This document shows positions 41,401 to 54,300 of a stretch of 64,000 nucleotides of DNA, in pieces. The stretch is from the NCBI RefSeq assembly GCF_034190915.1, contig NW_026947490.1:69863494-69927493 (forward strand), written 5' to 3'. Made by a program: the position numbers and the translations under genes. Within the stretch, counting starts at the first letter, position 1. Each line of letters begins with the position of its first letter. This DNA is from Cavia porcellus. Taxonomy: Eukaryota; Chordata; Mammalia; Rodentia; Caviidae. The notes under the pieces are model-generated. The model searched no databases and was not told where the DNA came from. It was given only the letters and a program-made list of their open reading frames with translations.

Positions 41401-44400
41401 TTCATCTGTAGATACGCTATAATCAGGATGGTTAATTAATTTGCATTTGGAATTAAATGCCTTGTTGTGTTATTGTAATTAGGTCTATAGATACATGATC
41501 TCTCATGATATTTTGAATTTTACCTTGCTGCTTCTATGACATGAGACTTGAAACTTCAGAAAATGAGCTGGTATGCAATTCACTTTAATTCAAGACATAA
41601 AATCTAATATTGTAGCTGACTGTAATGTTATCCAAAAAGTGTTGAGAAATTCACATTCTTACCAACACTTAGAGTACATTGTATAGGTCAATGTCATCTC
41701 TTCTTTTGCCCTTAATATTAGAATTAGTTTACAAGTTCTTTCTATTGTTTACCTGAATTTATTTTTTTCACTGTATTGATAGTTGTATTTCATCTTCATT
41801 AATGCAATGTTGTTATCTTCAAGCTTTTCTTTAATTCTTAGTAAAATTGAGTTTACCTTTTCCTTTGGCACTCTAGTGGAAGAAGTTTTCCTAAACCAGT
41901 TCTTTTCTACAAAAGAAATAAGTATATTATTACTTTTTTCTGTATGTATATGTCCCATCCCATATGCAAAATACTAAATATATTAAAGTCAGAATAATTT
42001 TAACTTATTCTATCACCATCTCATGTCCCAGGAATGATAAATATTAACTAAACTAAAACCTAATTCATCATACTATTCTTCTACGTCCTGTCTTCTCCTT
42101 TGTTATGTTTCCATTATTATGTAATTTCCTTTTAATCTGTATTCCTTGTCAAATATTGTCCTATTACAGTTCAAGTTTGATTACACCCAGTAGTACTACA
42201 TTCTGGTAATTGCAGTGGCTAAAATTATATACATGAAACTAAAAATCAAAGCATATCTTTATTCTACTCATTTCCCTGGCCATGCCGTTCTCCTCTCATC
42301 CGTGTTCTTTTAGAGCCCTTTCCATTGTCGACATATCTATACACTTTTCTCCCTGCATTTATATTTTATTGAGTACTTTGTAGTGTACCTTGCTCAAATG
42401 AAGGATACTGTCAGTTAATAATATCAAAATGAACAAAAATGAGAAAAAGGTTTTACAAAAGAAGGAAGGAAAGTGCAAGAGAATGAGAAGGGGATTTTAA
42501 AAAGAATCTAGCTGTATTGTGCACATGTACCCACTCCCCAAGATGGTTGTAAAGTGCTTGTATTGTAGACACATGCTAATAAAAAAACTTACAACAAATA
42601 AAAATCAAGCTAAAATCAAACAAAATCTTTTGCTCTTTTGTGTTAAAATCATCCAATATGATTTATTTTACTCTGCTTTACAATTTCTTAATATTTCTTA
42701 ATGCATTTTCTTAATGCTTTTTCCCCAATCTTCCAAAAATATGCATTTCCCTATCTTCTCAAGTTCACTATACCTGTGCCTCAATCACCAAACAGTTATG
42801 ACTTGATACAGTGATAATTATATAGTAAGTCTTTTCTAGTTTTATAATCAGTGAGCATTAGTTTTCAAGTTTATCTCATGGAAATGATTTCTATTATTAA
42901 CATGTTGAGTAATATATTACACATACTTCATTTTATTTAGCTGTATAATTAAGAAAGTTAATGGCTCAATGATACATTTAAACTAACCCATTTTCAGATA
43001 AAGAACTCAGAGTTTCAGCTTTTTTGTTTTAATTTGGAATCATCCTTAAAGAAAACAGTCTCGTATTTTTAACAAAAGCTCAACTTCACAAATTTGCATC
43101 AAGCAGTCTACAAAGATCTAATTAGTAGTTTACCTATAAATTTTTAAGCTCTTTTCCCCAGGATGTCACTTGAATGCCACTTTTGTGCTTCTTTTAAGAA
43201 CTCTAGCCATTCTTATATATGAAAAGTCACTCTCACCCTGGGGACTGTCTTCTCTTATGCATCGATTTCACTTCTGGAAAATTGTTTCTATTTGGCAATC
43301 ATTCTGGTTCATTACTGAGAGCTACTTTTTAAACAGAACCTTCATTATCTTCTTCCTTCTTTTTGGTGTAAAGCTTCCCCATTGTAGGGGGGAGTTTGAT
43401 AGTAGTGAAAAAGCACTCATTTACATTTCATAAAAAATTTAAAGTGCTTTGCTACTGTGTCCAGGGCCTTTTATAAGTGAGGTAATCATTTAGCTTTATT
43501 CTCAGAATTCATCCAGACCCAGCTGCTTAGAAAACTGTTCTACATATTTTGTAACATTATGTGCTATGTGTGGTGTCATCGGTATTTGTGGTGGTGAAAA
43601 CCTTTTTCAGAATTGGAATATTTTGTTTCTAAATGAAGTTTATGGAAATGTAGGCATGTCACACTTCCTAAAATATGTAGCTTGGTATTCACATTATGCT
43701 AGCTAGGGAAGGTTTAGAGAAAGTGTCTCTCTGAAAATACATGCCACCTCATAAACACACAGTTGAAACATGAACAAAAAATAAAGATGAATCCTTTCTC
43801 TAAGTACCCATCACCTGTAAAACTATTTCCAGATAAGAATCTCAAGCATATGTCTGTGAAACCATCATCTTTATCTATCTATCCTGTTAGGTTACAGGGT
43901 TATGTTTTACATTCTTTTATTTATAATACCACAATCATTATTTTTGTTTCAGAGATTTATTTATTTATCTTGTTTCCCAGCCCACATGCAAGAAGGGGCT
44001 GACATCTTGCTCTTCCCACCAGCAGCTCACACATGGCACCAGCACACTGGGAGGACTTGCTTCTGGTTGACTTCTTGTTCTCGTCTGAGTTATTACTTAG
44101 TTTTAAAGAACATTTTAAAATGTGAAAAATGCTTTGCATATTACCTTTTTATTATACTTCTATTCGTTCATGTTCTGTGTTTAACTTTCCATCTCTTTTG
44201 TTCCATTGAAAGTTTTCTTTTAGTATTTCTCATTTCTTGGTTTATTTCCCCTTTAATTGGTACAATTTTTTATTATAAAATACCATTTTGTCTCTTACAG
44301 AGTACTTTCACTAGATAAATAAAAATATCCTGACAGATTTTTGTTTTCTGTCTTTTAGTACTTCAAAGATGTCACTCCATGCACTTTTTTCTTAAGTAAA

Positions 44401-44506
44401 TCTAATGAGAAAACTACATTAAGCAAGCTTTTGTTACTTTAACATGTACTTTAAACAGTACAGAAAATAAAAGAATTTTAAAATCTTATCATTTGATATA
44501 ATAACT
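41401..44506. other. AT-rich intergenic stretch upstream of OR
   Basis: About 3.1 kb. It should contain the OR promoter and any 5' non-coding exon, but I cannot place them. No SINE or L1 found. Short open frames (43170-43433, 43902-44318) show no recognisable domain. Confidence 0.45.
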
Positions 44507-44893
44507 TGTCCCCACCTGCAGGTAATTCCACAGAGACCCTAGAGGGCGAGTGGGGATGAAAGGGGACAAGAGAAGCAAAGAATGGAGACCAGTCAGAAAT
44601 CCGATCAAGTCTTGTTTATTCAAGGAAAAAGTTACAAATGTATAGGGTTTTGGGAGAGGAGGGAGTTGGGTTCTGAGACATCATCAGGTAACTTAGCAAT
44701 AGTGGCAAGACTGAGGGTTATAGGTTAATTCAAATTTTCAAATTTCCCACGTGTGGGCTGATTAACATAATCATTGAATGGACCAAACAGGCTAGGCAAG
44801 GAGCTGCTTACCTACCAAACTTAGCTCCTAGAGGGTGTTAAGGTGGTGCGGCCTGCAGATATAAGGTGGCAGCCAATTACAGGGCTTCCCACA
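44507..44893 (-). mobile_element. Solo LTR, class II ERV (ERVK/IAP-like), minus strand
   Basis: 387 bp beginning TGTCCCC on plus and ending TTCCCACA, so the minus strand starts TGTGGGAAGCCC. On the minus strand it has GAATAAACAAGACTTGATCGG, an AATAAA followed by the U5-type sequence shared with the LTR at 48005. Flanked by ATAACT (44501-44506) and ATAAAT (44894-44899), a 6-bp duplication with one change. No internal sequence follows, so it is a solo LTR. Confidence 0.8.
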
Positions 44894-44899
44894 ATAAAT

Positions 44900-47800
44900 A
44901 TTCTTCTACAGGAACAGCAGGCAACCAATATGAAAAATTTATTATAAATTCCTATAATTTTCTTTTTACCTTAATAATGAAGTACAATTACAGAGACACT
45001 CATATATTAAAGGTTATAATCAATCAATACTATTTTTCACATGTTAGAACATATCTTATAATCATCTTTGACTTATCTTTTTTGTTATCACCATAGTTTT
45101 TAGAGATCTTTTTATATGAAACAGTTATCTACATGGATGTATACCTTTTCTGTTAACAAACATTACTGAGAAAACTTAATGCACATAGTAAAATTATTTT
45201 TCTGATACTAGTCATGAAGATAACATTACATTTGTGAAGACTCATTATGTTGACTTTAATATTCAAGTTTCCAAGTTGCTTAGAATCATTTCATAAATAA
45301 ATTAGATTAGTAAATATCTGCCTACAATTTGTTACCAAAGTTTTCTTTATCACTTATTTATATCATCTTTAGGATTGGATATTATTAATGAAAAAAATTT
45401 GATGACTAACTCTATTGTATAGTCCTAATATTTTTTATGCTCACCTGTGTCTATATGTTCAGTGTATCCATGTGTGTGGTTCTACATCACTATCCCTTTG
45501 TTGTAGAATTTAATTACATCATTTATACTGTGACAGCATTATAAGATGTTACAATGTTACCTAGAATGGGCCTCCCACTTTCTTTTTTGAAAGAGCACTT
45601 TGACCTTTATGTCATTTTCTTCTGCATTTGGCAATCCTTTGTGGTACAATTACAGAAATATAATTTCAAGAAGACCCTGAGACTTAAGCTTCCTCCCTCA
45701 TACACCTTTTCCTAGTTATTAAAACAAACATTTCGCTAAGCCAGGCTAGAAATCCTTTTGCTTGTATAGCCTAAAATGCTTAAATATTTTCCTTACTTTT
45801 TCATGCTTTTGAATTAATACATTGAAAGGCAAAAATGATCACATGCTACTATCTTGGTTTCTTATATATTACTAATAGTTTTAAAGAATATCTTAAATCA
45901 TATTATGACTTTGATTTGCATTATTGCACTTACACCTGAATTTTATTTTACAATTAAGAAAGTATATGAGCTATATTAAGTAGTTAATTTTCAAAAAAAT
46001 GATCTCAGTACTTAATGCTTTCTGTTTTACTAATAAACTCTTGATTCTCAAATGTATAAATAATCTGAAATGAAATACTCTAAATTCACAGTTATAGCTC
46101 AGCTGTGTGAATCTGCATGATGCTGTCTATGAAAGTGTCAATGATTTTACCCTATAAGTTCTTAAATCTCTTCCTTTCCTCAGGAATTTCCTCTTTTTCT
46201 AGTTCCTTGCTTCAGATGTCAACTGCTGTTAGACAAGAATAGTCCACTCCCCCTGGATTTCATATTGTTTCGTTTGTCCTTGCAATCACTCAGGACAGCT
46301 TCTTGGAAGTTCTCTGGCTCCTTCTTGGATTTTTTTGACAATAAAACAATACAAAAGTGTGTAATATTACTTTCCAAAAAAGTTGAAATATTTTTACCTA
46401 CCATATAAGGCCTTTCACGAGTAATGTGAATTTTTTCTTTGTCCTTTTATTTCTATAACCACTTCAGACTCAGGTCACTCAGACTTTAGTAAATGGATTA
46501 GTGGTTTTTCATTGTGCATGCTATTTCTTCTTCACTATATGAGGTTTCTTCAGTAGATGAGGTGATGAGAGCCTTTTGCTGAAATAGACTAATTTTTTAA
46601 GTTAATGTCTATGGAAATTAAGTCATTTCATATTTGCTAAAAAATCTAGGCATCTAAAATTCATACCATACTATCTACTCTGGCCTCAGAGGAACCATGT
46701 AGCTGGTTGAAAATAAAAGCCACTTCAGAAATAAAAAAAAATTTAAATAACACAAACTGTCTTCTTGAAACATTTTCGTATTTCAAAATTCTAAGCTGAT
46801 ATAGATAAAAGAAGCTGAAGAGGCTGAAGTCACTAGGATCTCAAGTTCATCTCAATGTGGGCATCCAAGCATGACCCTGTTTTAAAATAAAAATAAATAA
46901 AATAAGACTGGACATGTAACTCAATTTGAGGGCCATGGTTTCACTTCCCAATACAAAAAAAGCAAGAAATCTCAAGAATTAGCATGATCTTGCAGTCTAC
47001 ATCAATCTTTTACTAATTTGGTAAATGTTTCTCAAGTTCTTAGTATTATTAAACCTATTTCTGCACCTTTTATGTACTTTCATTTGAACCAAATCCATTT
47101 CTGCATTTATTGATTTGACTATAAAATTTTAGATTTTTTAGTTGATATGGGCATTATACTAGTTAAAATTTCAAATTTGAACTAAATTGTATAACAGAGA
47201 TAAGTCTTACTTTACATTTCATTAAAACCATAATATGATTTCATTTTCACATCTATAATAAAACTTTTGCTCTATAAAAGTTATTTCTAAATCATTTATT
47301 TATAGTATCATATTTATTATAACTATTATACAATCAAATTTTAATTTTAGATTTTATACACATGACTGGCAAATTTGGTTTTTGCCTCTGTTTCTTTAGT
47401 TTTTTGTTCAAAACTAAAGTGATTTCTGTACATCATTGTACATTAATTACCCCTTTATTTGTGATCCTATTTCTAGTGATCTTTATCCTGACTTTAGGTC
47501 ACATTTTTCTTCTGTGTTATATATTTAGTAACTTTTGGTTGGATTATTATTTGTATGCATTTTATCTTTTTCAAAGATTGATTTTGGACACAATACTTTG
47601 ACACAACAATTAGAATCAGATAATATATGGTTCTTAATGACCTGTCATAGAAAACAATTTTTATTTCAAAATAGAAGAGATTTTGAAAATTGTAGGTTTT
47701 ATGCATGCATTTTATAGCATCAAAGAATAGACTGCTAATGTGCAAATTAATTTATGTTAACAGTATTTTTATCTTTATATTTTTCCATATAAGAATTTAG

Positions 47801-47998
47801 TATATTCCTTTAAGTTCTGCTGACGTTCAATTTCATTGTGTGAGATTTTATCCATATTAAGCCATAAATAAAATCAAAATAGAATAATGAGATTTCTAGA
47901 AATCCAATCACAGTGTTGTAAGGTAGGAGTGGTAAATGTATATCGCACTGGCCACAGCAGGTTATTTGTGTCACTGAAATCTCTGTCATTATCACACT
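44900..47998. other. AT-rich intergenic stretch
   Basis: About 3.1 kb with no gene. A weak, very old SINE-like patch at about 46810-46975 (AAGTTCATCTC, GACCCTGTTTTAAAATAAAAATAAATAAAATAA on plus) may be a B1-ID dimer remnant. Confidence 0.45.
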
Positions 47999-48004
47999 GG
48001 TATG

Positions 48005-48333
48005 TGATTCGGCCCAAGGATCAATCCGTGGGGTGTACCTGGAGGGGGAACGGGGATGAATAGAACAGGGGGAGACAAAGATAGATTGAAGCAAGTCGAG
48101 GGAATCCGATCAAGCCTCATTTATTCAGGAAGTTGTTGCATCCTTTATAGGCCAAGGGCTGGCTGATGGGATAGGAAGAGGCTATGGGGTGGTTTCTGAT
48201 AGGTCATTGTCATGTCCAGGTATGTGATGTAAGCAGGAGAGGATTATGGTTAATGTAGGCAGCTGCATTATGTGCCCATAAAAGAGAGAGAGAGGTGGGG
48301 AGGAAGCAATGGGTGGTCGTGCCGCTCCCTACA
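48005..48333 (-). mobile_element. Solo LTR, class II ERV (ERVK/IAP-like), minus strand, perfect 6-bp TSD
   Basis: 329 bp. The minus strand runs TGTAGGGAGCGGCACGACC ... GAATCA, with TATAAA in CCTATAAAGG and a following AATAAA in GAATAAATGAGGCTTGATCGG. The 5' TGT-GGGAGC-G form and GGCTTGATCGG are typical of rodent IAP-like LTRs. It is flanked by GGTATG on both sides (47999-48004 and 48334-48339). The 6-bp duplication is the class II signature. No second LTR or internal region is near, so it is solo. Confidence 0.92.
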
Positions 48334-48339
48334 GGTATG

Positions 48340-49079
48340 AACTACAGTGAGGATTATGAAGAGTCTGATATGAATCACTTTTCATAAATGGTAGTTTTTC
48401 ATAAGATTTAAATAATGTTTCCAACTTTTCACAGCTTAAAAATATGTCATTTTAGAATCATCTTTGAGTTATTGTTTCATCTTCAAACAGCATATTTCAG
48501 AGTTATTTTAATATGTATCAGCATGACATGTATATGCAAGCTCTTTGGGATAACGCACATTGCAAAATTATGATACTTAGGCCAATTCATTTAGTCAAAA
48601 TACGTTTTCTCATACTAAAGTCCTTGTGATAACATATGTTATCTTTAAAAGGGCTAATTGAGTTGTACTTCATGTTTAGGTTTACAAAATAACCTGAGGG
48701 GTTTTTTTGTAGAAATTATATTTAAAATATCAAATTCTTCCTTTCTTTTTTTACATGTTTAGATCCAATTAAATTATGATAATTTATTTTTAAAACTGCC
48801 CTTATTGCACTAATTTGTAATGATATCTTTTCATATTCAAATATACCCATGTGCCATTTGTATGATGGGCTCTCTATGACACTCATAGACCCCATGGGCA
48901 GTTACTGAATTATACCAAAATATTTGAACTTCTGCAGCATAGGAAGCTGTGATGTCTACTGGAATAGATCTTCCAAATGTGTTGTTCTTTTAGACCACCT
49001 TTGCTTTTAGAGGCCGTTTTTAATTTCTACAACAGTCTGACACACTTCTCAAATTATTGACTCCATAATTACTGTGAAT

Positions 49080-49110
<31 letters not shown>

Positions 49111-50378
49111 TCAGACACACAGGACTTTTTCACTTTCTTTAATTGCACTGTTCATACTGGAAAAATTCATTCATTTTCAATACTGAGTTTTACAATGTGT
49201 GTAGTATCAACACATTTGCTTCAGCTGAAGTTAATCTCATGTTCTTTCATAATTCACTAAGCAGACACCCTGCATATCACAGTTATTCTTAAGAATTTGA
49301 AATTTTTATCCTTTCCCGCTTAGTATTTTTAAAGTCATATTTGACTTTGTTTTAGTTAGAAATAAATGTTGGTTTTCAATTTCATTGGATCTACATCCAG
49401 AAAATTAGTTTAATTATCTTTTTACCCTAGTCATTATAATGTAGACTCTCTTTTCTATATATATTGTCATGTCCAGGCCATACTTTTGTTGTAGTTTTTA
49501 CATGTACATTCTAGGGTCTCCAATAATACGTAAAGTAAAATTAATGAAGGAGAACATATGTTCTTTTTGGCAAGAAGAGAAAGATATAATTCAACACTTT
49601 TTCTTAATTCTAATAGTTTCTAGCTTACATCACAAAACAACTCTTTCTGTTGACAGTACTATGCACATTACCCTATATAGATTAGGGAATGTAGAAACCC
49701 TTCCTCTTCATTTATTTTTATTTTCTTTGTTATATTTTTCTAATAATGCAAGGAGTAATCATACTATATAACACACTTAAAAAGAAATATTTCAGTTAAA
49801 GTCATCTTGCACCAAACATCCTCAAAATACACCCCCTTGTTAAGTATACATTTAGACCAGCATTCTAGATAGTCTTTTCAGTGGTACTGGAAGTCCTGAT
49901 TCATGATGTCTCCATGAGACGTGATACACATACACAATACTCCATGAATATTGTTCCAGAGTACAATCCACCCAAAGGAAAGGTAGGCTCCTAAAATATT
50001 ATATTAAGTCCCCATCTACCTTCTTCCCTGCATCTGGAACCATGTTCTTCATACTCTTCCAAAAATCCAAAGCTATATGCTTTAAATCAATTCAGGACAT
50101 CAAAGTAAATAAAGCATAGCAACAGAATGGCCTCAAAAAGTGTTCAGAAAACTGAAACAAATAACAAATAACAGAATGTTGAGAGGGATTAATGACTGTA
50201 TCTTTTATAGTAATATTTTTATTTAAACATTCAGAGTATGTTTCATTTGCATCTTATGGTTAAGTCTTTTTCTAGTTGTAAGATCTATTAAAAGACATGT
50301 GATTCAATGCTATCCCATGGTGAGAAAGTTTTATTTAACCTTTGATCAGGGTAACTAAATAAATGCCACCAAAATACC
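48340..50378. other. AT-rich intergenic stretch with (CA)n
   Basis: A (CA)n run at 49083-49111. No gene recognised. Confidence 0.55.
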
Positions 50379-50389
50379 ATGAATACCAT

Positions 50390-50575
50390 CTTTTTCCTTT
50401 CTTTCTTTCTTTCTTTCTTTCTTTTTTGGCTTTTTGAGACAGGGTCTCACTATGCAATTCTGGTTGGTCTTGAGTTCACTTTGTAGCCCAGGCTGGTCTC
50501 AAATTCGCAATGATCCTCCTGCTTCACGGCCTCCCAAGTGCTGGGACTACATGCGTGAACCATCACCCCTGGAAA
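50390..50575 (-). mobile_element. B1-like SINE, minus strand, with 11-bp TSD
   Basis: On plus: CTTTCTTTCTTTC run, TTTTTGAGACAGGGTCTCAC, CCAGGCTGGTCTC, CTCCCAAGTGCTGGGACTAC. Flanked by ATGAATACCAT at 50379-50389 and 50576-50586. Confidence 0.95.
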
Positions 50576-50586
50576 ATGAATACCAT

Positions 50587-52332
50587 TTTAATCATATTAC
50601 TTTCGTACTGATCAATCACACTGACTTCATGATTTCATGTTACATAATCTTGCTAATTCCTGTAACTGCTTACAGTTCTTCCGCATGTGTATGGCTCTTT
50701 CATGACAGCGGAGTTTGTCTGCTCAGTGTTGATGACATCGTTTACACTTTCAGACCAGTGTAATCTTTGACCAGACATTGGGCAGTGAAAACCCTATGTG
50801 TCAAGGGAAGCAGAAGAATTACAGTGCTGATTCCTACCTGGCTTCTGGACCTAGAAATTTTGAGAAACAATAAAATGACATAGTACGTGGCTAGCTTGAG
50901 ATTCAGTTTGTCTACAGCAACACAGACACGAAAAATGAGCTTCACAATTGTGTCAAAGCCAGCATCTCGCTTTTCCTCTTGCTAATATGTGTGTACTGCA
51001 CTATAGCCTAACTTTGGTCGGCTCCTCTTCTGAATATTCTCTTCTCACCAATGACCAACTTGCCACACTCATGTTTTTATTTTATCATTATAATAATACC
51101 AACTAGACAACTATCAGTATGATAATCATGACTGTATATAAAATAGTTTAAATCAGTATCACACTGCTGGAGAAACAGACTTAAAGTGAAAAGGAGTTTG
51201 AGTTTGCTACAGCTCAGCTATAGAGAGGCAAATCAAGTGTTTTCCCTCTTAAAATGTTCACAGACTCTAAGAGGTGAAGTCTTTTACTCAAAGAGTTACT
51301 CAAGAAGTAATTTGTTTGTTGGTAACTAAAAAAAAGGTCACTCAAGAGTGATTTTAAAGACTTCACAAGTGTAACTTAAAACAGTCATCTTGGGAAGGAT
51401 AGCATAAATTGATTAATATGGTGTGTTAAATTGTGATACTGTGTGCTACTTTAGTATTTTGGGAAAGTGCAGAATAAAATCTGTTCACTACATTAACAAA
51501 TGCATCTTATTTTAATGTGAAAAAATAAAAATAACTCAAATTAATATATGAGAAAAATGTGTAGAATTAAAAAATTTAATATAATGCATAATTATTAGTT
51601 TCCAAAAAGACCAAAAACAGAGACTATTTTAGGTAGAAAATGTATAAGTATGTTTAATATGTATAATTAATAAGACAGACATTCAATAAACTTTTTTAAA
51701 GAATTGAGATGTGAATTTTTTTGTCAGTTATTGTTATGTATATCAAGTATTTACTGCGATATTTTCTCTATATACATCAAGTATTTACTGTAATATTACT
51801 CTTATTTCTGAAGTTATCTTCCTAAATTATGTATTATTAATACCCAAGGGTTTGCCCATATATTATATATGCCCATATATTTGCCCATACATTATCTATG
51901 GGTGAAAATGAAAGTGTTGCAAAGCTTACCTAATTTTTCTATTTCATATATATGCTGAGATTTCAACTCAGGAAATATATTTCTTGCATAGACCTGGATT
52001 TTAATTATAATTCTACCCTGTTTTATTTGGTGCATTGGACAATAGTTAAATTTCCAGAATTTACTATAAAAGATTTTTGTCCAAGTCAAAAGCTCATTTA
52101 TCAGTTCTCTTTTATTTCATTTATGTCATGAAGTGATACATTCTCTAATGATCATTTCTATTTTACTAAGAGTCCTCCAGACTCAAGTCCCATAAGTCAA
52201 CAGTCATTGCTTAACTGTATTGTTTATAATGTGCTAATATTTTATCCTTACTTTTAATACAACCTCCATTTTACTATAATTGATATTTATTCTTGAAATA
52301 TATTTTTGGATTTAAGACAAGCATTGTAAGAA
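50587..52332. other. AT-rich intergenic stretch
   Basis: About 1.75 kb without a recognised gene or repeat. The plus-strand frame across the preceding SINE and 50763 is mostly SINE-derived. Confidence 0.5.
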
Positions 52333-52344
52333 ATACAGTCACCC

Positions 52345-52456
52345 TTGGGCTGGGGATTTAGCTCAGCGGCGTTAAGTGCCTGCCTTGCAAGTGTGTGGCG
52401 TGAGTTCAATCCCTGGTACCAATAAAAATGAAAAAGAAAAAAGAAAAAAAAAAGAC
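52345..52456 (+). mobile_element. ID-type SINE, plus strand, with 12-bp TSD
   Basis: GGGCTGGGGATTTAGCTCAG, TGCCTTGCAAGTGTGTGG, GAGTTCAATCCCTGGTACC, then an A-rich tail. Flanked by ATACAGTCACCC at 52333-52344 and 52457-52468. Confidence 0.96.
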
Positions 52457-52968
52457 ATACAGTCACCCACAACAAGCACTGTCATATTCATACATGATGA
52501 AAAAGTATCCTGATATAATTTGCTGTTACATTATAAAATGCATAAGGATACTTATTATTGTAAAATGAATAAAACATGTTGAGAAATATTTATTACAGAA
52601 AAAGATAAGATTCTTACTTATGTGCTATCACTTTTTCTTTATATGTAATGATTTGTCAATATTTCCCATGAAGTATTATTTTAAAAGTTGATCACTTCAT
52701 TTTAAAAAAATTAAATAATTAACTTTAATGTATAAATGTGTTTGGAGATGAGATCAGGTATTTTCAGAGTAGTATGGCTATAGATAAACTTGCTTTGAAA
52801 ATCAAAATATTATTTAACAAAAGTCATTCAAGCATAAAATATATTTTCCTAGAATAAAATCTAAGAGTACATTGAAAAGCAGTGTGATTTTTACAAGAAC
52901 ATGAACTATATATAGCTATGAAATCTTAAAAAAGGAGTTTGACTTTGCTTTTTAAAAAATGTGTATTT

Positions 52969-53067
52969 TGGGAGCTGGGGATTTAGCTCAGCAGCATAAG
53001 CACCTGCCTTGCAAGCAGGCAGTTGTGAGTTCGATCCCTGGTACCGATAAAAAGGAAAAAGACAAAA
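52969..53067 (+). mobile_element. ID-type SINE, plus strand, with 14-bp TSD
   Basis: GGGAGCTGGGGATTTAGCTCAG-type start, CCTTGCAAGCAGGCAG, GAGTTCGATCCCTGGTACC, GATAAAAAGGAAAAAGAC tail. Flanked by AAAAATGTGTATTT at 52955-52968 and 53068-53081. Confidence 0.96.
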
Positions 53068-53084
53068 AAAAATGTGTATTTATA

Positions 53085-53205
53085 ACCCACATGGTAGGTC
53101 ATGCCTGCAATCCCAGAACTTGGAAAGCAGAACGATCACTGCAAATTTAAGGCCAGCCTAGAATAATGCAAGACCCTGTCTCAAAAAAGGTGATAAAAAT
53201 AAATA
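53085..53205 (+). mobile_element. B1-like SINE, plus strand, diverged
   Basis: CATGGTAGGTCATGCCTGCAATCCCAG, AAGGCCAGCCTAGAATAATG, CAAGACCCTGTCTCAAAAAAGG. Confidence 0.85.
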
Positions 53206-53289
53206 TAAAACTAAATTAAGGAATGGATATTTGCAGGTGACCTGGTGCCAATGTGTTACATGTACATTGATGTAACAAATTTTTATTTA

Positions 53290-53394
53290 TTTGTTTTTTT
53301 TTTTTTTTTCCTTTTTGGGTACCGAGGATTGAACTCACAACTTCATGCTTGCCAGGCAGGTGTTTATGACTCTGAGCTAAATCTCCACCCCCTG
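53290..53394 (-). mobile_element. ID-type SINE, minus strand
   Basis: T-run, GGGTACCGAGGATTGAACTC, GCCAGGCAGGTGTTTATG, GAGCTAAATCTCCACCCCC. Flanked by GTAACAAAT at 53272-53280 and 53397-53405. Confidence 0.93.
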
Positions 53395-53439
53395 AGGTAA
53401 CAAATATTTAAACAGGACTAATTATAATGTATGGAAACA

Positions 53440-53446
<7 letters not shown>

Positions 53447-53480
<34 letters not shown>
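53447..53480 (+). repeat. (AT)n microsatellite
   Basis: About 17 AT units ending at a SINE poly-T. Confidence 0.95.
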
Positions 53481-53497
<17 letters not shown>

Positions 53498-53587
53498 TTT
53501 GTCTTTTTTATCAGTACCAGGGATCGAACTCATGACTGCCGGCTTGCAAGGCAGGCTCTTATGCTGCTGAGCTAAATCCCTAGCCCC
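53481..53587 (-). mobile_element. ID-type SINE, minus strand
   Basis: A 20-base T-run, TATCAGTACCAGGGATCGAAC, GGCTTGCAAGGCAGGCTCTTATGC, GCTAAATCCCTAGCCCC. It adjoins the AT microsatellite. Confidence 0.93.
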
Positions 53588-53614
53588 AAAACATTAATAT
53601 TAATGTAACTATAA

Positions 53615-53930
53615 TTTGTTTAAAGATAGTAAGATAACAAAACAAGACAGAACAAAGCCAATCAAGACAATGCAGCAAAACTGGGACAGAATTTCAGAAC
53701 AGGATACCGGGAAAACAATAATAGTTAACAGAATATCTTGTTATCTTCACAATAGCTGTCCATTCCATCAGGTATAACAAAATCAAATCCAAAACAAAAC
53801 ATTATAAAACCAATCAAAACAGAATATTGAATAGAGCAAAACAATCATAACAAAGCAAAACAGTGAAAACAATATTGGCCTTCAAAGACAAGATAGAAGG
53901 AAATCTCCATATTTACTATATTGCATGTTG
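53615..53930 (-). mobile_element. L1 3' UTR repeat fragment, antisense
   Basis: About two units: AACAAAACAAGACAGAACAAAGCCAATC, GCAAAACTGGGACAGAATTTCAG, TAACAAAATCAAATCCAAAACAAAAC. These match the antisense repeats at 10571-11200. Confidence 0.75.
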
Positions 53931-53934
53931 TCAC

Positions 53935-54300
53935 CTGCCCAACAGATGCTCAGACTGCTGACCGATTGGCATAATCAAACAATGCAAGCATTTGGTTGTT
54001 TTATGTACCTTAGTTGTTATCAACTCAGGCTGTCCTCAGACCATCTGATTGCTAAGATTGGGGGATGTTTGATTCTCAACCCGCTCTCCATAGGCTCACG
54101 GGAGATTTTGACTTTTTCTCTCCCTGGTGCCCAGGCGGCTCTGCTTAACAAAAAGGCTGGCTGGTTGTTTTCTTGGTTAGTCCCCCAAGGGCCAGCCTGG
54201 CTGATTCTCGGGAGACATTGGCTTTTTTTTTCCTGGCACATGACTGGCTAGGTCACTTAGCAGGAAGCCTGGCTGGTTGCTTTCTTGGTCCCTCCCCCAA
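53935..54300. repeat. GC-rich island with ~112-bp imperfect tandem repeat
   Basis: Two units end in GGCTGGCTGGTTGTTTTCTTGGTTAGTCCCCCAA (54156-54188) and GCCTGGCTGGTTGCTTTCTTGGTCCCTCCCCCAA (54267-54300). Both also hold a TTCTC-GGGAGA-TTG-CTTTTT block. The plus-strand 108-codon frame is open through both but has no recognised domain. It may be part of an LTR or old retroelement. Confidence 0.6.
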
